64,000 nucleotides of DNA, taken from contig RJMB01000008.1 of NCBI GenBank assembly GCA_003725585.1, positions 91,387-155,386 on the forward strand, written 5' to 3'. Each line of letters begins with the position of its first letter. Positions within the stretch are counted from its first letter, which is position 1. Under the pieces are notes generated by a model. That model did no database searches, was not told the origin of the DNA, and was given only the letters and a program-made list of their open reading frames with translations. The translations under genes were made by a program, and so were the position numbers. Of this stretch, positions 54,934-63,452 are shown piece after piece. This DNA is from Halostreptopolyspora alba (GTDB lineage Bacteria > Actinomycetota > Actinomycetes > Streptosporangiales > Streptosporangiaceae).

Positions 54934-55019
54934 CCGCGCATCCCCTCGCCTGCGGCGTGCCCGCGAGCGGGCGAGCCGGAAACCGGCCTGGCCCCGTTTC
55001 CGGGTGATGGTCCGCCGAG

Positions 55020-55418
55020 CTAGAGGGCGAAGACGCCGTTGGTGTGGGTCGCCGCGAAACAGGGGTTGGCGAACGTCTCCCGGTAGTCGATCGGGTCGCC
55101 GCGCCAGTCACCCCTGGCCGCGACGGTGACCGGCTGGTACACCAGCGTGCACACCGACTCCGTGGACGGCAGGTCGGCGAACTCCCCGCCGGTTTCCTCC
55201 AGCGCGGCGCACGCCTCGTCGACTCGGGGATGGGTCCCCCCGTTGGGGGAGCAGGCCAGGAGCGCTGTTGTCGGCTCGGCGTCCTCGCCACTACCGGTGA
55301 CGGACAGCTGTATTCGGGCCCCCGCGGGAACGTCCGTGGCCAGCGCGCCCGGTGCGCCGACCACGGGGCCGAGGGCGCCCGCCGCCAGTGCCGTGAGGGC
55401 TATCGCCGCCGTGCGCAT
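55020..55418 (-). CDS. SSI family serine protease inhibitor, copy B
   Basis: Secreted inhibitor, 132 aa with a signal peptide ending near ALA (residue 27). LLACSPNGGTHPRVDEACAAL is the family core, and Cys56, 70, 90 and 120 match the two disulfides. The reactive bond is predicted at Leu92-Val93 (CTLVYQP), closer to canonical SSI than copy A. The conserved C-terminus (FANPCFAATHTNGVFAL) is intact. The two copies share about 40% identity by eye, so the duplication is not recent. Confidence 0.88.
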   Translation of the reverse strand: MRTAAIALTALAAGALGPVVGAPGALATDVPAGARIQLSVTGSGEDAEPTTALLACSPNGGTHPRVDEACAALEETGGEFADLPSTESVCTLVYQPVTVAARGDWRGDPIDYRETFANPCFAATHTNGVFAL

Positions 55419-55625
55419 GGTGCCTCCGGTTGCGTGTGACCAATAAGATACACAACGTAGTTAAGCACGTGGTGGTCGTGGCGCACATCCGCTTTCGGAG
55501 GTTAGGGCTGGACTCCCCTCCGGTCGGCGTGTCGCCGCGGGGATCGGGCCGCGCCGATCGGAGACGGTAGTCTTAGCGCCACACAGCGGGTGACCGGCGC
55601 GCGACGTAGGAATCGGGGGATCCGT

Positions 55626-56003
55626 ATGCCGCGCGACACCGCGCCCTCACCGGCGATTCGGACGGTCTCCTGGGGGCGTATGGAAGTCGAGGGCCTCGCT
55701 CCGGGCAAGGACTTCACGCTTTTCCCGGGCGGCGGTCGGGAGTGGGACTGGGCGCGAAACGGAACGCGACACAGTCCGGGAATCTGTATCGCCGACGTCG
55801 CCGAGCTGCTGGAACACGGCGCCACGGCGGTCGTGCTCTCCAGGGGTATGCGGCTGCGGCTCCAGGTGCCCGAGTCGACCCTGGCCTACCTCGCGCGGCA
55901 CGACGTCACCGTGCACGTCGCCGAGACGACCGAGGCGGTCCGGCACTACAACGTGCTGGCCGAGACGGGGCCGGTTGGCGGGCTATTCCACTCCACCTGC
56001 TGA
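55626..56003 (+). CDS. Mth938-like domain protein (DUF498)
   Basis: A 125-aa cytoplasmic protein of the Mth938/NDUFAF3-like fold. Typical segments are VSWGRMEVEGL, DFTLFPGGGREWDWARNGTRHSPGI and LEHGATAVVLSRGMRLRLQV, and the end EAVRHYNVLAETGPVGGLFHSTC. Bacterial members have no proven function. ATG 55626 is preceded by GGGGGA. It converges with the HsdR_N-type gene. Confidence 0.87.
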   Translation: MPRDTAPSPAIRTVSWGRMEVEGLAPGKDFTLFPGGGREWDWARNGTRHSPGICIADVAELLEHGATAVVLSRGMRLRLQVPESTLAYLARHDVTVHVAETTEAVRHYNVLAETGPVGGLFHSTC

Positions 56004-56080
56004 TTCCGCGTGGCGCGCGACGCCGCCTCATCTCACCCCGCGGCGCGGGAGACCTCGCCGGCGCCGGGGGGCGAGGGCGG

Positions 56081-56830
56081 TCAGGGAGTCAACGCGCGCG
56101 CGATGACCTCGGTACCCAACGTCTGGGAGAGCTCCTCGGCATCTCCGATGTGGCCGTTGTGTCCGGTGCGGGCGCGCAGCTCGCCCCGCAGGGCGTGGAT
56201 CACGCGCTCGCTGCGCAGCGCCTCGGCGAGCGCCGCGGGGGCCAGGGCCTCGCGCCACGCGCGCAGCTCGGCGAGGCGCCCGTGTTCCACCGCCTCCTTG
56301 GTCAGGTGGAACAGCATGTCCACCGCGGCTTCCTGGGTTTCCTCATCGAGCAGGTCGACGTCGAGGATCAGCTGGGTGCTCGCCGCGTCCCCGTCGCCCA
56401 GGTGGTAAGCCTGCCACCTCCGGCCGTTGGTGAGAACCACCCAGGCGACCCCCTCCTCGATGGCCTGCATGCGCGCCTGTCGCAGGTTGCGGGTGTCCAG
56501 GTTCTGGCCACACGGTTTGACCTCGACGAACGCGAAGAGCTCGCCGTCGACGAGAATTCCGTAGTCGACAGAGCCGCCGGAGGTGCGGTATTCCGTGGTC
56601 AGTTCGCCGTACTTGCTGAAGTTCAGGGCGTAACCCAGAAAATCGGCGACCAGAATCTGGGTGTCCCCCTCGTTCGCCTCGCGCGCGACGAGATCGGACA
56701 GGGGAGCGGAGAAGCGCTCCACAGCCCCGATGAGCCGCTCGCGGGCCTCGACCTCCCACTGTGGGGCGGGCTCCGCTTCGGTGTCGAACTCACCGGTTCT
56801 GGTCAAGATTTGGGTCGCGTCCGGATCCAT
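56081..56830 (-). CDS. HsdR N-terminal-like nuclease domain protein
   Basis: A 249-aa protein with a PD-(D/E)XK core: GGSVDYGILVDGELFAFVEVKPCGQNL (Asp, then Glu-x-Lys) and the preceding GDTQILVADFLGYALNFSKYGELTTEY, as in HSDR_N_2 domains. The C-terminal half is helical. Restriction enzymes carry this domain with a helicase. Here it is alone, with no methylase or specificity subunit nearby. It could be an orphan nuclease or a remnant that gained another role. Confidence 0.82.
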   Translation of the reverse strand: MDPDATQILTRTGEFDTEAEPAPQWEVEARERLIGAVERFSAPLSDLVAREANEGDTQILVADFLGYALNFSKYGELTTEYRTSGGSVDYGILVDGELFAFVEVKPCGQNLDTRNLRQARMQAIEEGVAWVVLTNGRRWQAYHLGDGDAASTQLILDVDLLDEETQEAAVDMLFHLTKEAVEHGRLAELRAWREALAPAALAEALRSERVIHALRGELRARTGHNGHIGDAEELSQTLGTEVIARALTP

Positions 56831-57302
56831 AACTGCGCGGTGTCCATTCTAGGAAATTCCGGTCCGCGGGCGTGCCCCCGAACAAAGTCCGCGAAAGACA
56901 ATAACTCGTGACCTCGAATTGCGCAAAACCGGTCCCCCTCCGATGCGGGCCGGTCACGTTGTCGAGGGGAGGATGGGTGGCTCCGGTCACGATCCTGGGA
57001 CCGGGTGGGTGTCGGGCTCGCGCGGGTAGCGATGTCGTGCCTGAACCCCGACCCCCGCAACAGCCGTGCCCGCGACACGCCGGTGCCCGGCGGGACTCGG
57101 GTCCGGCTGTTGCGGGGGGACCAGCACCGGCCCGACGCGGCACCGTGGATGCCCCGCCGGGCTGGAACAGCGCCTCGCTGCCCCGCGTTGCACCGTTGGC
57201 GGCCCCCGGTTGTGGCGGTCATTGGCGTGGGCGCCATCATGGGGGAACTCACGGGACCCTCGGGGCCTGTAGACACGTGCATCGCGAAGCGAGGAGCTGA
57301 CC
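56831..57302. other. Intergenic region with a long hairpin upstream of panD
   Basis: 472 nt with no supported gene. It holds a perfect 15-bp inverted repeat, CCCCCGCAACAGCCG at 57052-57066 and its complement at 57104-57118, separated by 37 nt that can fold further. It is too far upstream (185 nt) to be a ribosome-site blocker, but could be a leader structure or terminator. Confidence 0.55.
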
Positions 57303-57734
57303 GTGCAGCGCACCCTGATCAACGGAAAGATCCACCGGGCCACGGTGACCCAGGCCGACCTGCACTATGTCGGCTCGATCACCATCGACGCCGACCTCAT
57401 GCGAGCGGCCGATCTCGTGGACGGCGAACAGGTCCACGTCGTCGACATCAACAACGGGAACCGGCTCGTGACCTACGTGATCACCGGCGATCCCGGCAGC
57501 GGCGTGATCGGGATCAACGGGGCCGCCGCCCACCTCGTCAGTCCCGGGGACCTGGTCATCATCATGGCCTACGCGCTCGTCGACGACGCCGAGCGCGCGT
57601 CTCACACACCCCATGTCGTGCACGTCGACTCCGCCAACCGCGTCGTGGAACTGGGTGACGATCCGGCCGAGCCGGTGCCCGGCTCCGGCCTGCGCTCCGG
57701 CGCTGGCGAGAGGCGCGTCCACGAACGGGCCTAG
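57303..57734 (+). CDS. panD: Aspartate 1-decarboxylase
   Basis: Makes beta-alanine from aspartate for pantothenate and CoA synthesis. 143 aa. The proenzyme cleavage site YVGS has Gly24-Ser25, whose Ser becomes the pyruvoyl group. Lys9, Tyr58-region and GINGAAAHL motifs are intact. The C-terminal 25 residues extend beyond the usual end. GTG 57303 follows GGAG. No other pan gene is in the window, so pantothenate genes are dispersed. Confidence 0.95.
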   Translation: MQRTLINGKIHRATVTQADLHYVGSITIDADLMRAADLVDGEQVHVVDINNGNRLVTYVITGDPGSGVIGINGAAAHLVSPGDLVIIMAYALVDDAERASHTPHVVHVDSANRVVELGDDPAEPVPGSGLRSGAGERRVHERA

Positions 57735-58218
57735 CTCCGCCGCGGGGGTCGAGGGCGGGCGGGCCACGATCACGGTTGCGCACGACACCGCCAAGTGCCT
57801 ACCCGGCCGCGCTGTCGGCGCCGCACCAGCATACGGCCTGCGCAGGTGGTCGGTGTCGGTGCGCAACCGGGAGACGAGCGCGGTTCCGCCGCGGCGAGCA
57901 CAGACGCTCCGGCCGAACCGGCCTCGGCGGAGCATCGTCACGCGGGCGCCGATCCGGGGCGGAGCGTGCGGGGGCACACCGGGAGATAGGTGGGACGCGG
58001 CCAAGACGTGATGGGCGGAACCCACCGTCGGACTGTTCGTCGGAATGAACCGTCACACTTGTGGCCTGGGATATTCCACGCGTAAGGGCTTGACATCGCA
58101 CATGCGTTAACGTGTCCTTTAAAAGTGTAGGTAACGTTTGAAGCTTCGTTCGAGAGCTGAACGGTGGTCCAGTCCTTGCCGCCCGGATGTGCTCACACGA
58201 GTACAGGGAAGTGCGGAC
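57735..58218. other. Intergenic region upstream of the STAS gene
   Basis: 484 nt with no gene I can support. Its last 150 nt are AT-richer, with TTGACA at 58090-58095 and TTTAAAAGTGTAGG downstream, so a promoter for the STAS gene is likely. I see no clear -10 at standard spacing. Confidence 0.45.
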
Positions 58219-58635
58219 ATGACGCGGACGGTAATCAAGCGGAGGCTGTCGTTCTCGGATGGCGCGGGCCATGGTGTGGTCGAACTGACGGGCGAACTCG
58301 ACCTGGCGGGCATGCCCTGTTTGGAACGGATAGCCGAAGTGGTGGTCAGGCGAGGTACGCGGTGGCTTGTCCTGGATCTCAGATACCTGGAGTTCTGTGA
58401 CGTAGCTGGGCTGCGCGCACTGCTGACCTTGCAGGACACCCTCGCGCGACACGATGTGTCGCTCGCGCTGGTGAACGTGCCGGCCCACGTAACCCGCGTG
58501 ATGACCGCGACCAGACTCGACAGCTTCTTCACCGTCATCACCCAGCCAACCGCTCTCGAGGAGCGGGGCATGGTACGACACAGCCGGTCAGCCGCGTCCC
58601 ACCCTCGTCCGCCCGATTCACGTCCGGTGGCGTGA
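58219..58635 (+). CDS. STAS domain anti-sigma factor antagonist
   Basis: A 138-aa regulator of partner-switching. The STAS fold shows VELTGELDLAG, then a segment RWLVLDLRYLEFCDVAGLRALL in which the phosphorylatable Ser/Thr position is replaced: canonical DxSG reads DVAG. It may therefore not be controlled by phosphorylation, unlike classic SpoIIAA/BldG. ATG 58219 follows GGGAAG. It precedes two GAF-ANTAR genes, and all three may belong to a stress or RNA-binding signalling group, though spacing argues against one operon. Confidence 0.85.
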   Translation: MTRTVIKRRLSFSDGAGHGVVELTGELDLAGMPCLERIAEVVVRRGTRWLVLDLRYLEFCDVAGLRALLTLQDTLARHDVSLALVNVPAHVTRVMTATRLDSFFTVITQPTALEERGMVRHSRSAASHPRPPDSRPVA

Positions 58636-59029
58636 ACGGGGCCGGAGCGTCTCAGGGGCGGTGTCAACGCTGGCGAGCGGTTGGTTGGCACGCCTTGGGG
58701 AGCGGAGCGACGACCGTGTTATGAGGTCGCGTACCAATAGGGCCACGCCTCCGGGGACGTGCCGAACGCCGGGAGTGTGTTTCGGTGTCGAGCCGAGGTG
58801 GTGAACTGCGAAGTACTGTCTCGGAAAGAATGAGGCCGGAGTAGGCTGTTCTGGGCGGCGGTACGACTCCGGAGTGTAGACTCGCGAGTGAGCGGTTTAA
58901 GTGAACATTTGGAGACCGCCCGTAACCTGTCGGTCAATCCGGACCCTGTTGCGCTCTCCGGTTCGCGAGCGGGAAGTCCCGTCGGACGGAGTAGTGTCAT
59001 GCGATACCTGAACACCGGACAGCGCGCTC
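58636..59029. other. Intergenic region between STAS and GAF-ANTAR genes
   Basis: 394 nt with nothing I can call. It contains a moderately AT-rich patch near 58890-58915 (GCGGTTTAAGTGAACATTTGG) that could be a promoter for the GAF-ANTAR gene. A minus-strand open frame here has no family features. Confidence 0.4.
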
Positions 59030-59788
59030 GTGTTCGCGCAGGGCCACGTCACCGACGGCTTCTCGTGTTTTCTCGTGGCTGATCTGGGGCGGTTGGCGCG
59101 GCTACACGCCAGGCTGTTGGCCGCGGGCGACGACCAGGGGCCCGTCGCGGGAGAAGAGCTGTGTCGGACGTGCGTCGAGGCGCTTCCCATCGACGGTGCG
59201 GCGATCTCGATGATGGTTGACGAGGGGCGGCGAGGGACGGTGGCGACCAGTGACGCGGTCGCGGACCGTATCGAGCATCTGCAGTTCGGCCTGGGTGAGG
59301 GGCCGTGTATCGAGTCGTTCACGACCAGAAGACCGGTGCTGGTAGCGGACTGGGCCGATGAGTCGTGGCGCTGGCCGGCCTTCGCCGATGGGCTGGAAGC
59401 CGGTTCGGTGGGAGCGATCTTCGCCCTGCCACTGCAGATCGGTGCGATCACCATCGGGGTTCTGGATCTCTACCGCACCACCCCCGGCCCGTTGGACTCC
59501 GCGCTCGGCGACGCGTTACTGGCCGCGGACACGGTGACCCTGGCCGTGCTGGACGCGCACGAGCGCGGCCCGGGCGACGACGGGGGCCCCGGCGAAGAGC
59601 GGTTCTCGATCCCGCTGAGTCAGACCGAGATTCACGTGTACCAGGCGACCGGACTGATCAGCGGTGAGTTGGAAGTATCGCTCGAGGAGGCGTTCGCGCG
59701 GCTGCGAGCCCATGCGTTCGCTCACAATCGGCTGGTCGGAGACACGGCCCGCGACATTCTCACCAGGCGACTGCGTCTAGACGACTAG
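59030..59788 (+). CDS. GAF-ANTAR domain regulator, copy A
   Basis: A 252-aa signalling protein with a GAF domain (about 35-175; CVEALPIDGAAISMM, LGEGPCIESFTTRRPVLVADW) and an ANTAR RNA-binding domain (about 195-248; IHVYQATGLISGELEVSLEEAFARLRAHAF). The ANTAR part follows the subtype with QATGxxS and no classic IEQAKG motif. ANTAR proteins control transcription antitermination through RNA hairpins. The start GTG 59030 lacks a good ribosome site, so a shorter start at 59075 is possible. Confidence 0.85.
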   Translation: MFAQGHVTDGFSCFLVADLGRLARLHARLLAAGDDQGPVAGEELCRTCVEALPIDGAAISMMVDEGRRGTVATSDAVADRIEHLQFGLGEGPCIESFTTRRPVLVADWADESWRWPAFADGLEAGSVGAIFALPLQIGAITIGVLDLYRTTPGPLDSALGDALLAADTVTLAVLDAHERGPGDDGGPGEERFSIPLSQTEIHVYQATGLISGELEVSLEEAFARLRAHAFAHNRLVGDTARDILTRRLRLDD

Positions 59789-59870
59789 AGATAACGGACT
59801 AGCATGAACTTATTCGCGGATTCCTCCAGTAGCGCTGTGTCGCCTCGGGGAGCATTGGGGAGGTGGGGAG

Positions 59871-60587
59871 GTGACTCGTGAACAGCGGCTGGTAGGTGCC
59901 TTCGTTGAGATGGCCGATACGCTCGTTGCCGACTTCGATGTCGCCGAACTGCTACATCAGCTCGCCGAACACTGCGTCGAACTGCTCGGTGCTACGGCGG
60001 CGGGGTTGTTGCTCGCCGATGAGCGGGGAACGCTTCACATCGTGGCCGCCTCTACCGAGAAGACCCGGCTTCTTGAGCTGTTCCAGGTGCAGAATGACGA
60101 GGGTCCGTGCCTGGACTGCTTCGCCTCCGGTGAGCCCGTCAGTGTCCCGGACCTGGCCGACGCGATGGAACGGTGGCCCATCTTCGCCGCTCACGCGCGG
60201 GAGCAGGATTTCGCCTCGGTACACGCACTGCCGCTGCGACTACGCGGCGAGATGGTCGGTGCGCTCAACCTGTTCGGCGTCACTCCCGCCCCCCTGTCTA
60301 AGGCTGATCTCGAGGTCGCCCAAGGTCTCGCCGACGTCGCCACGATCGGCATCCTCCAGGAGCGCGCCCTTCGCCGTAGCTACACGCTCACCGAACAGCT
60401 CCAACACGCGCTCAACAGCCGCGTGGTCATCGAGCAGGCCAAGGGCGTCCTGGCCGGACGCGAGGGCATTGACGTCGATGAGGCCTTCAGTAGGATCCGT
60501 TCCCACGCCCGGTCCAACAACCTGCGTCTGACCGAACTCGCCCGCGAGATCGCCACCGGCCAGCTCAAGGAGCGTCTCAGCTCCTAG
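59871..60587 (+). CDS. GAF-ANTAR domain regulator, copy B
   Basis: A 238-aa protein with GAF (about 10-165; LLGATAAGLLLADERGTLHIVAAST, NDEGPCLDCFASGEPVSVPDL) and a canonical ANTAR domain (about 178-232; HALNSRVVIEQAKGVLAGREGID, then EAFSRIRSHARSNNLRLTELA). The intact ANTAR suggests binding to dual-hairpin RNA and antitermination. GTG 59871 has a GGGGAGG ribosome site. It follows copy A by 82 nt, and the two are only distantly alike, so it is not a recent duplication. Confidence 0.92.
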   Translation: MTREQRLVGAFVEMADTLVADFDVAELLHQLAEHCVELLGATAAGLLLADERGTLHIVAASTEKTRLLELFQVQNDEGPCLDCFASGEPVSVPDLADAMERWPIFAAHAREQDFASVHALPLRLRGEMVGALNLFGVTPAPLSKADLEVAQGLADVATIGILQERALRRSYTLTEQLQHALNSRVVIEQAKGVLAGREGIDVDEAFSRIRSHARSNNLRLTELAREIATGQLKERLSS

Positions 60588-60674
60588 CCTCAGTCCCTGG
60601 ATGTAGCCGGCCGCCACATTGGCCACATTCGGACCGGTCCAGGATCGGCCCCAGCGGGTAGGGCACTTCCCGTC

Positions 60675-60926
60675 ATGGCGGCATATGAGGACGATTCCGA
60701 GCGGCGCCGGTTGGCCGCGTACATCCAGTGGCAGAAGCAGGACGCCTGGCTCGTCGTGTGGGGCCCCTACACCCGCCGGTTCTGGGCCTACGCCCGCTGG
60801 CCGCTGCCGCCCGGCGGCGCGGTCGTATCGGGACAAGACGCCGACACGCTCTATGCCGAGATGCGCCGTGTCGAGCGCGAGAACGGCTTCCTGCGGTGGC
60901 GCCACGGCTGGTTCACGGGCGAGTGA
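60675..60926 (+). CDS. Small Trp/Arg-rich hypothetical protein
   Basis: An 83-aa protein I cannot assign. It has many aromatic residues (IQWQKQDAWLVVWGPYTRRFWAYARWPLPPGG) and an acidic helix (DADTLYAEMRRVEREN), with no signal or membrane segment. It follows the GAF-ANTAR gene by 87 nt. Coding status rests on compositional coherence rather than a known family. Confidence 0.55.
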   Translation: MAAYEDDSERRRLAAYIQWQKQDAWLVVWGPYTRRFWAYARWPLPPGGAVVSGQDADTLYAEMRRVERENGFLRWRHGWFTGE

Positions 60927-61032
60927 GGGGCCGAGCCCCGCTCGGTGCGCGCCCGTCGCGGGGAGCTCCGTTGTCACCCGGGGCGCGGCCCGCTTCGTCG
61001 CTGACCGTGAGACTCGCCCGCCAGTGGCGGGA

Positions 61033-61899
61033 TCATGGGGCGACACTGGGGTCGCGTAGCCAGTTCTGGAGCTCCTCGTGCCGCTCCGAGTCGGCCTTGA
61101 GGGGGCAGGTCACGCAGAATCCGTGTTCGGGGTCCGCCTTGTAGTCGAAGCAGCAGGTGCCACGGACCGCCCACGTTCCGCGCGGGTGCTCCTCGCGGAA
61201 CGGAAAGATACGCGGCCGGGAGCGGGTGCGCGCCCCCGCCTTGATCAGGGCCTCACCGAGCCGGCTGGCGCGGCTCCAGGCCGCCCCCGCGTCGTGCCCC
61301 AGGAACCGGGCCGGGTTGAGCATGTAGAAGTGCAGGATGTCGAGCACCCACCCCCACAGGGTTCGCGCGCCGACGCGGGTGTGCCGCGAGACACCGTCGA
61401 TGATGGGGGAGAAGGCGTGCACCATGTACTCCGCGGTCAGCGTCTCCTGCTCGGACTCGTTGGCCACCACGACTGTGTCGGGGTGGCCGGCGGCGGGATC
61501 GTCGGGCAGCACGGCCATCCGGACTCTGGTCAGAGTGGGGGTGCCGAAGCTGCCGTCGGACAGCGACGGGAACCAGAGATGCTCACGTTCGAGTAGCGGT
61601 GCGCGGCCGGTCAGGTAGAGCCCGGCAGCGACCAGGAAGATCGGTTCGCGCAGCAGGGCGCGCTGGAACCGCGTGCTGTTCGGCAGCGTGTGGCCGGGGC
61701 CGTGCTGTGCGGTGTAGCGGTCGAAGAGTACGGCGATGTCACCCTCGGCGGCCATCAGGTCGGTGCGGTGCCAGGTCTCGGTCCCGTGGCGCTGGGGCAC
61801 CGACCGGAAGCCGGCGGCGCGGATATCGGGCAGAGGCGCGAACCGTAGGGGAGCGCAGGCCTCCATCACCGCTTGGAGTGGATGCTCCGTCGGGGCCAT
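61033..61899 (-). CDS. FhuF-like (2Fe-2S) ferric reductase
   Basis: Reduces ferric siderophores to release iron, cytoplasmic or membrane-associated. 288 aa. The C-terminal iron-sulfur motif is RGTCCFDYKA followed by FCVTCPLK (Cys249, 250, 262, 265), the FhuF C-C-x(11)-C-x2-C pattern. The N-terminal part fits the ferric iron reductase family. An IdeR/DmdR-type iron box lies 114 nt upstream at 62013-62031, so it should be derepressed in low iron. ATG 61899 has AAGGGTGG about 10 nt upstream. Confidence 0.88.
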   Translation of the reverse strand: MAPTEHPLQAVMEACAPLRFAPLPDIRAAGFRSVPQRHGTETWHRTDLMAAEGDIAVLFDRYTAQHGPGHTLPNSTRFQRALLREPIFLVAAGLYLTGRAPLLEREHLWFPSLSDGSFGTPTLTRVRMAVLPDDPAAGHPDTVVVANESEQETLTAEYMVHAFSPIIDGVSRHTRVGARTLWGWVLDILHFYMLNPARFLGHDAGAAWSRASRLGEALIKAGARTRSRPRIFPFREEHPRGTWAVRGTCCFDYKADPEHGFCVTCPLKADSERHEELQNWLRDPSVAP

Positions 61900-62012
61900 G
61901 TGCGGGCCACCCTTCCTGCGCCAGAGAGTGTGCGCTCCACCACGAGACGAGGACCGGTCGGTGCGCGACCGGTCGCGCGTATCACCGCTGGGCACGTATA
62001 CGCCGTGCCTCA

Positions 62013-62031
62013 TTAGATGAGGCTACCCTAA
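62013..62031. promoter_or_regulatory. Iron box (IdeR/DmdR/DtxR operator)
   Basis: TTAGATGAGGCTACCCTAA matches the 19-bp consensus TTAGGTTAGGCTAACCTAA at 16 of 19 positions, with the central GGCT intact. It is 114 nt upstream of the fhuF-like start on the minus strand and beyond the end of the JmjC gene. Confidence 0.8.
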
Positions 62032-62164
62032 CGCATTTCACGTGAGCAATCGCCCCTCCCGAACCACGGAACACACTCGTGTCGTACACGCGTGGGCACG
62101 GCACGCACGGGCGGGGAAGCCAAGCGGAGCGCGCACCGCCACGGCGGCGCGCGCGGGAGCCAGG

Positions 62165-63343
62165 TCAGCGCAGCGTAACCAGATGGTGCCGCACCAGGGC
62201 CCGCACGACCCGCGAGGTCGTAGCGACATCGGTTCCCGAGAGCTCGGCGAGCTTGCCCACCGTGGTGACACGCTCGTTGGCGATCGTGGCGAGAACCGGC
62301 TCGGCCACCGCGGGGAAACGGAACCGCTTGCCCGAGACGGTGAGCGAGACACTCTCGTCGTCGCACTCCATCGGCGGGGTGAGCAGGGGAACGAACTCCA
62401 CCCGGGTTTCGGCGGTGGGTTCGGACCCGTCCACCGCCCACGGCAGCGAGAACGACTGGCGACGCGGGAACCGGGAGTCGCGCTCGGCCAACAGCGCGTC
62501 GACGTCGTGCCGCTCGGCGAGGCCGACCAGCTCCCGGACCAGCTCCTCGTGGTGTCTGGCGCGTTCCTCGCTCGACGCGAACCGCGGCAGGTCGCGGCGG
62601 AGGAACTCGACCTCGTGCAGCTGGTCCAGCAGTGACCGCACCCAGTCGACTCCGGTGGCGCGGGTGAAGCCGAAGGTCAGGTGCATGCTGACGTCACCGG
62701 TGCCCTTGACGGTGTGCCACCAGCCCCGCGGCACGTGCAGCACGTGTCCCGGGCGCAGCACGCCCTCCCAGACGACTCCCTCGGGTGGCTCGTGGCTGTG
62801 GTCGGAGTCGACCCTCATCGGGTGGCGTCGGCTGCCCTGGCCGTGCACCTGCCACGCCTTGCTCCCGGCCACCTGGACGATGAACGTGTCGTGGTCGTCC
62901 CAGTGGGTGTCGAAACCGTGGGAGTCGCCCCATATGAGGTAGAGATTCGCCTGGGCGCGTTCGCGGACGAGGCGCATCAGGTCGTCGGCGGCGTCACGGA
63001 TGGGCGGGTGCAGCCGATCGACCGCGTCCAACACCAGGCTCGCGCCTTCGCGAAGCTCTCGATACAGCGCGTCGGGCCGGATCACGTCGCGGGAAGCGCG
63101 CGACGCCTCGCCGGCCTCGGTGTAGCGAGCGACGGGAACCGGGGCGCCCTCGCGGTGTAGGCGAGCTCGAGGCGGTTCCAGCGCGCGGGTGGCGAGAATC
63201 TCGCTGAGATCGCCGAAGGTCAGCAGGTCTCGGACGGCCTCCTCGCCCAGGTCGGCGAACACGATGTCCTCCGACAGCCTGGTGCGCATCAGGTCGTCAC
63301 CGACGACCGCGCGCAGCGATTCGGTGAACAGGCGATCGGTCAC
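62165..63343 (-). CDS. JmjC/cupin Fe(II)-2-oxoglutarate oxygenase family protein
   Basis: A 392-aa protein of the JmjC ribosomal-oxygenase/peptide-hydroxylase type. The metal site reads THWDDHDTF (His147-x-Asp149) and GWWH (His210), followed by VSMHLTFGF. A C-terminal winged-helix-like domain (VGKLAELSGTDVATTSRVVRALVRHHLVTLR) ends the protein, as in bacterial uL16-type hydroxylases. Members hydroxylate Arg, His, Asp or Asn side chains in proteins or RiPP peptides. It starts 109 nt downstream of the small acidic peptide gene on the same strand, with a hairpin between, so that peptide is a plausible substrate (inference). Confidence 0.85.
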   Translation of the reverse strand: MTDRLFTESLRAVVGDDLMRTRLSEDIVFADLGEEAVRDLLTFGDLSEILATRALEPPRARLHREGAPVPVARYTEAGEASRASRDVIRPDALYRELREGASLVLDAVDRLHPPIRDAADDLMRLVRERAQANLYLIWGDSHGFDTHWDDHDTFIVQVAGSKAWQVHGQGSRRHPMRVDSDHSHEPPEGVVWEGVLRPGHVLHVPRGWWHTVKGTGDVSMHLTFGFTRATGVDWVRSLLDQLHEVEFLRRDLPRFASSEERARHHEELVRELVGLAERHDVDALLAERDSRFPRRQSFSLPWAVDGSEPTAETRVEFVPLLTPPMECDDESVSLTVSGKRFRFPAVAEPVLATIANERVTTVGKLAELSGTDVATTSRVVRALVRHHLVTLR

Positions 63344-63380
63344 GGAACCGGTCCTCCTCGGGCGCTGGTCGGGGGTGGGT

Positions 63381-63410
63381 GGCCGCCGGGGCGAGCGGGC
63401 CCCGGCGGCC
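63381..63410 (-). terminator. Perfect 12-bp hairpin between peptide and oxygenase genes
   Basis: GGCCGCCGGGGC at 63381-63392 pairs exactly with GCCCCGGCGGCC at 63399-63410, with a 6-nt loop. It is the partial-terminator arrangement often seen after RiPP precursor genes, where it lets the peptide be made in excess over the enzymes. Confidence 0.65.
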
Positions 63411-63452
63411 GGGTCGACGTCGGTGGGTCGAATGGTTGCGGTTCGTCGCCGT

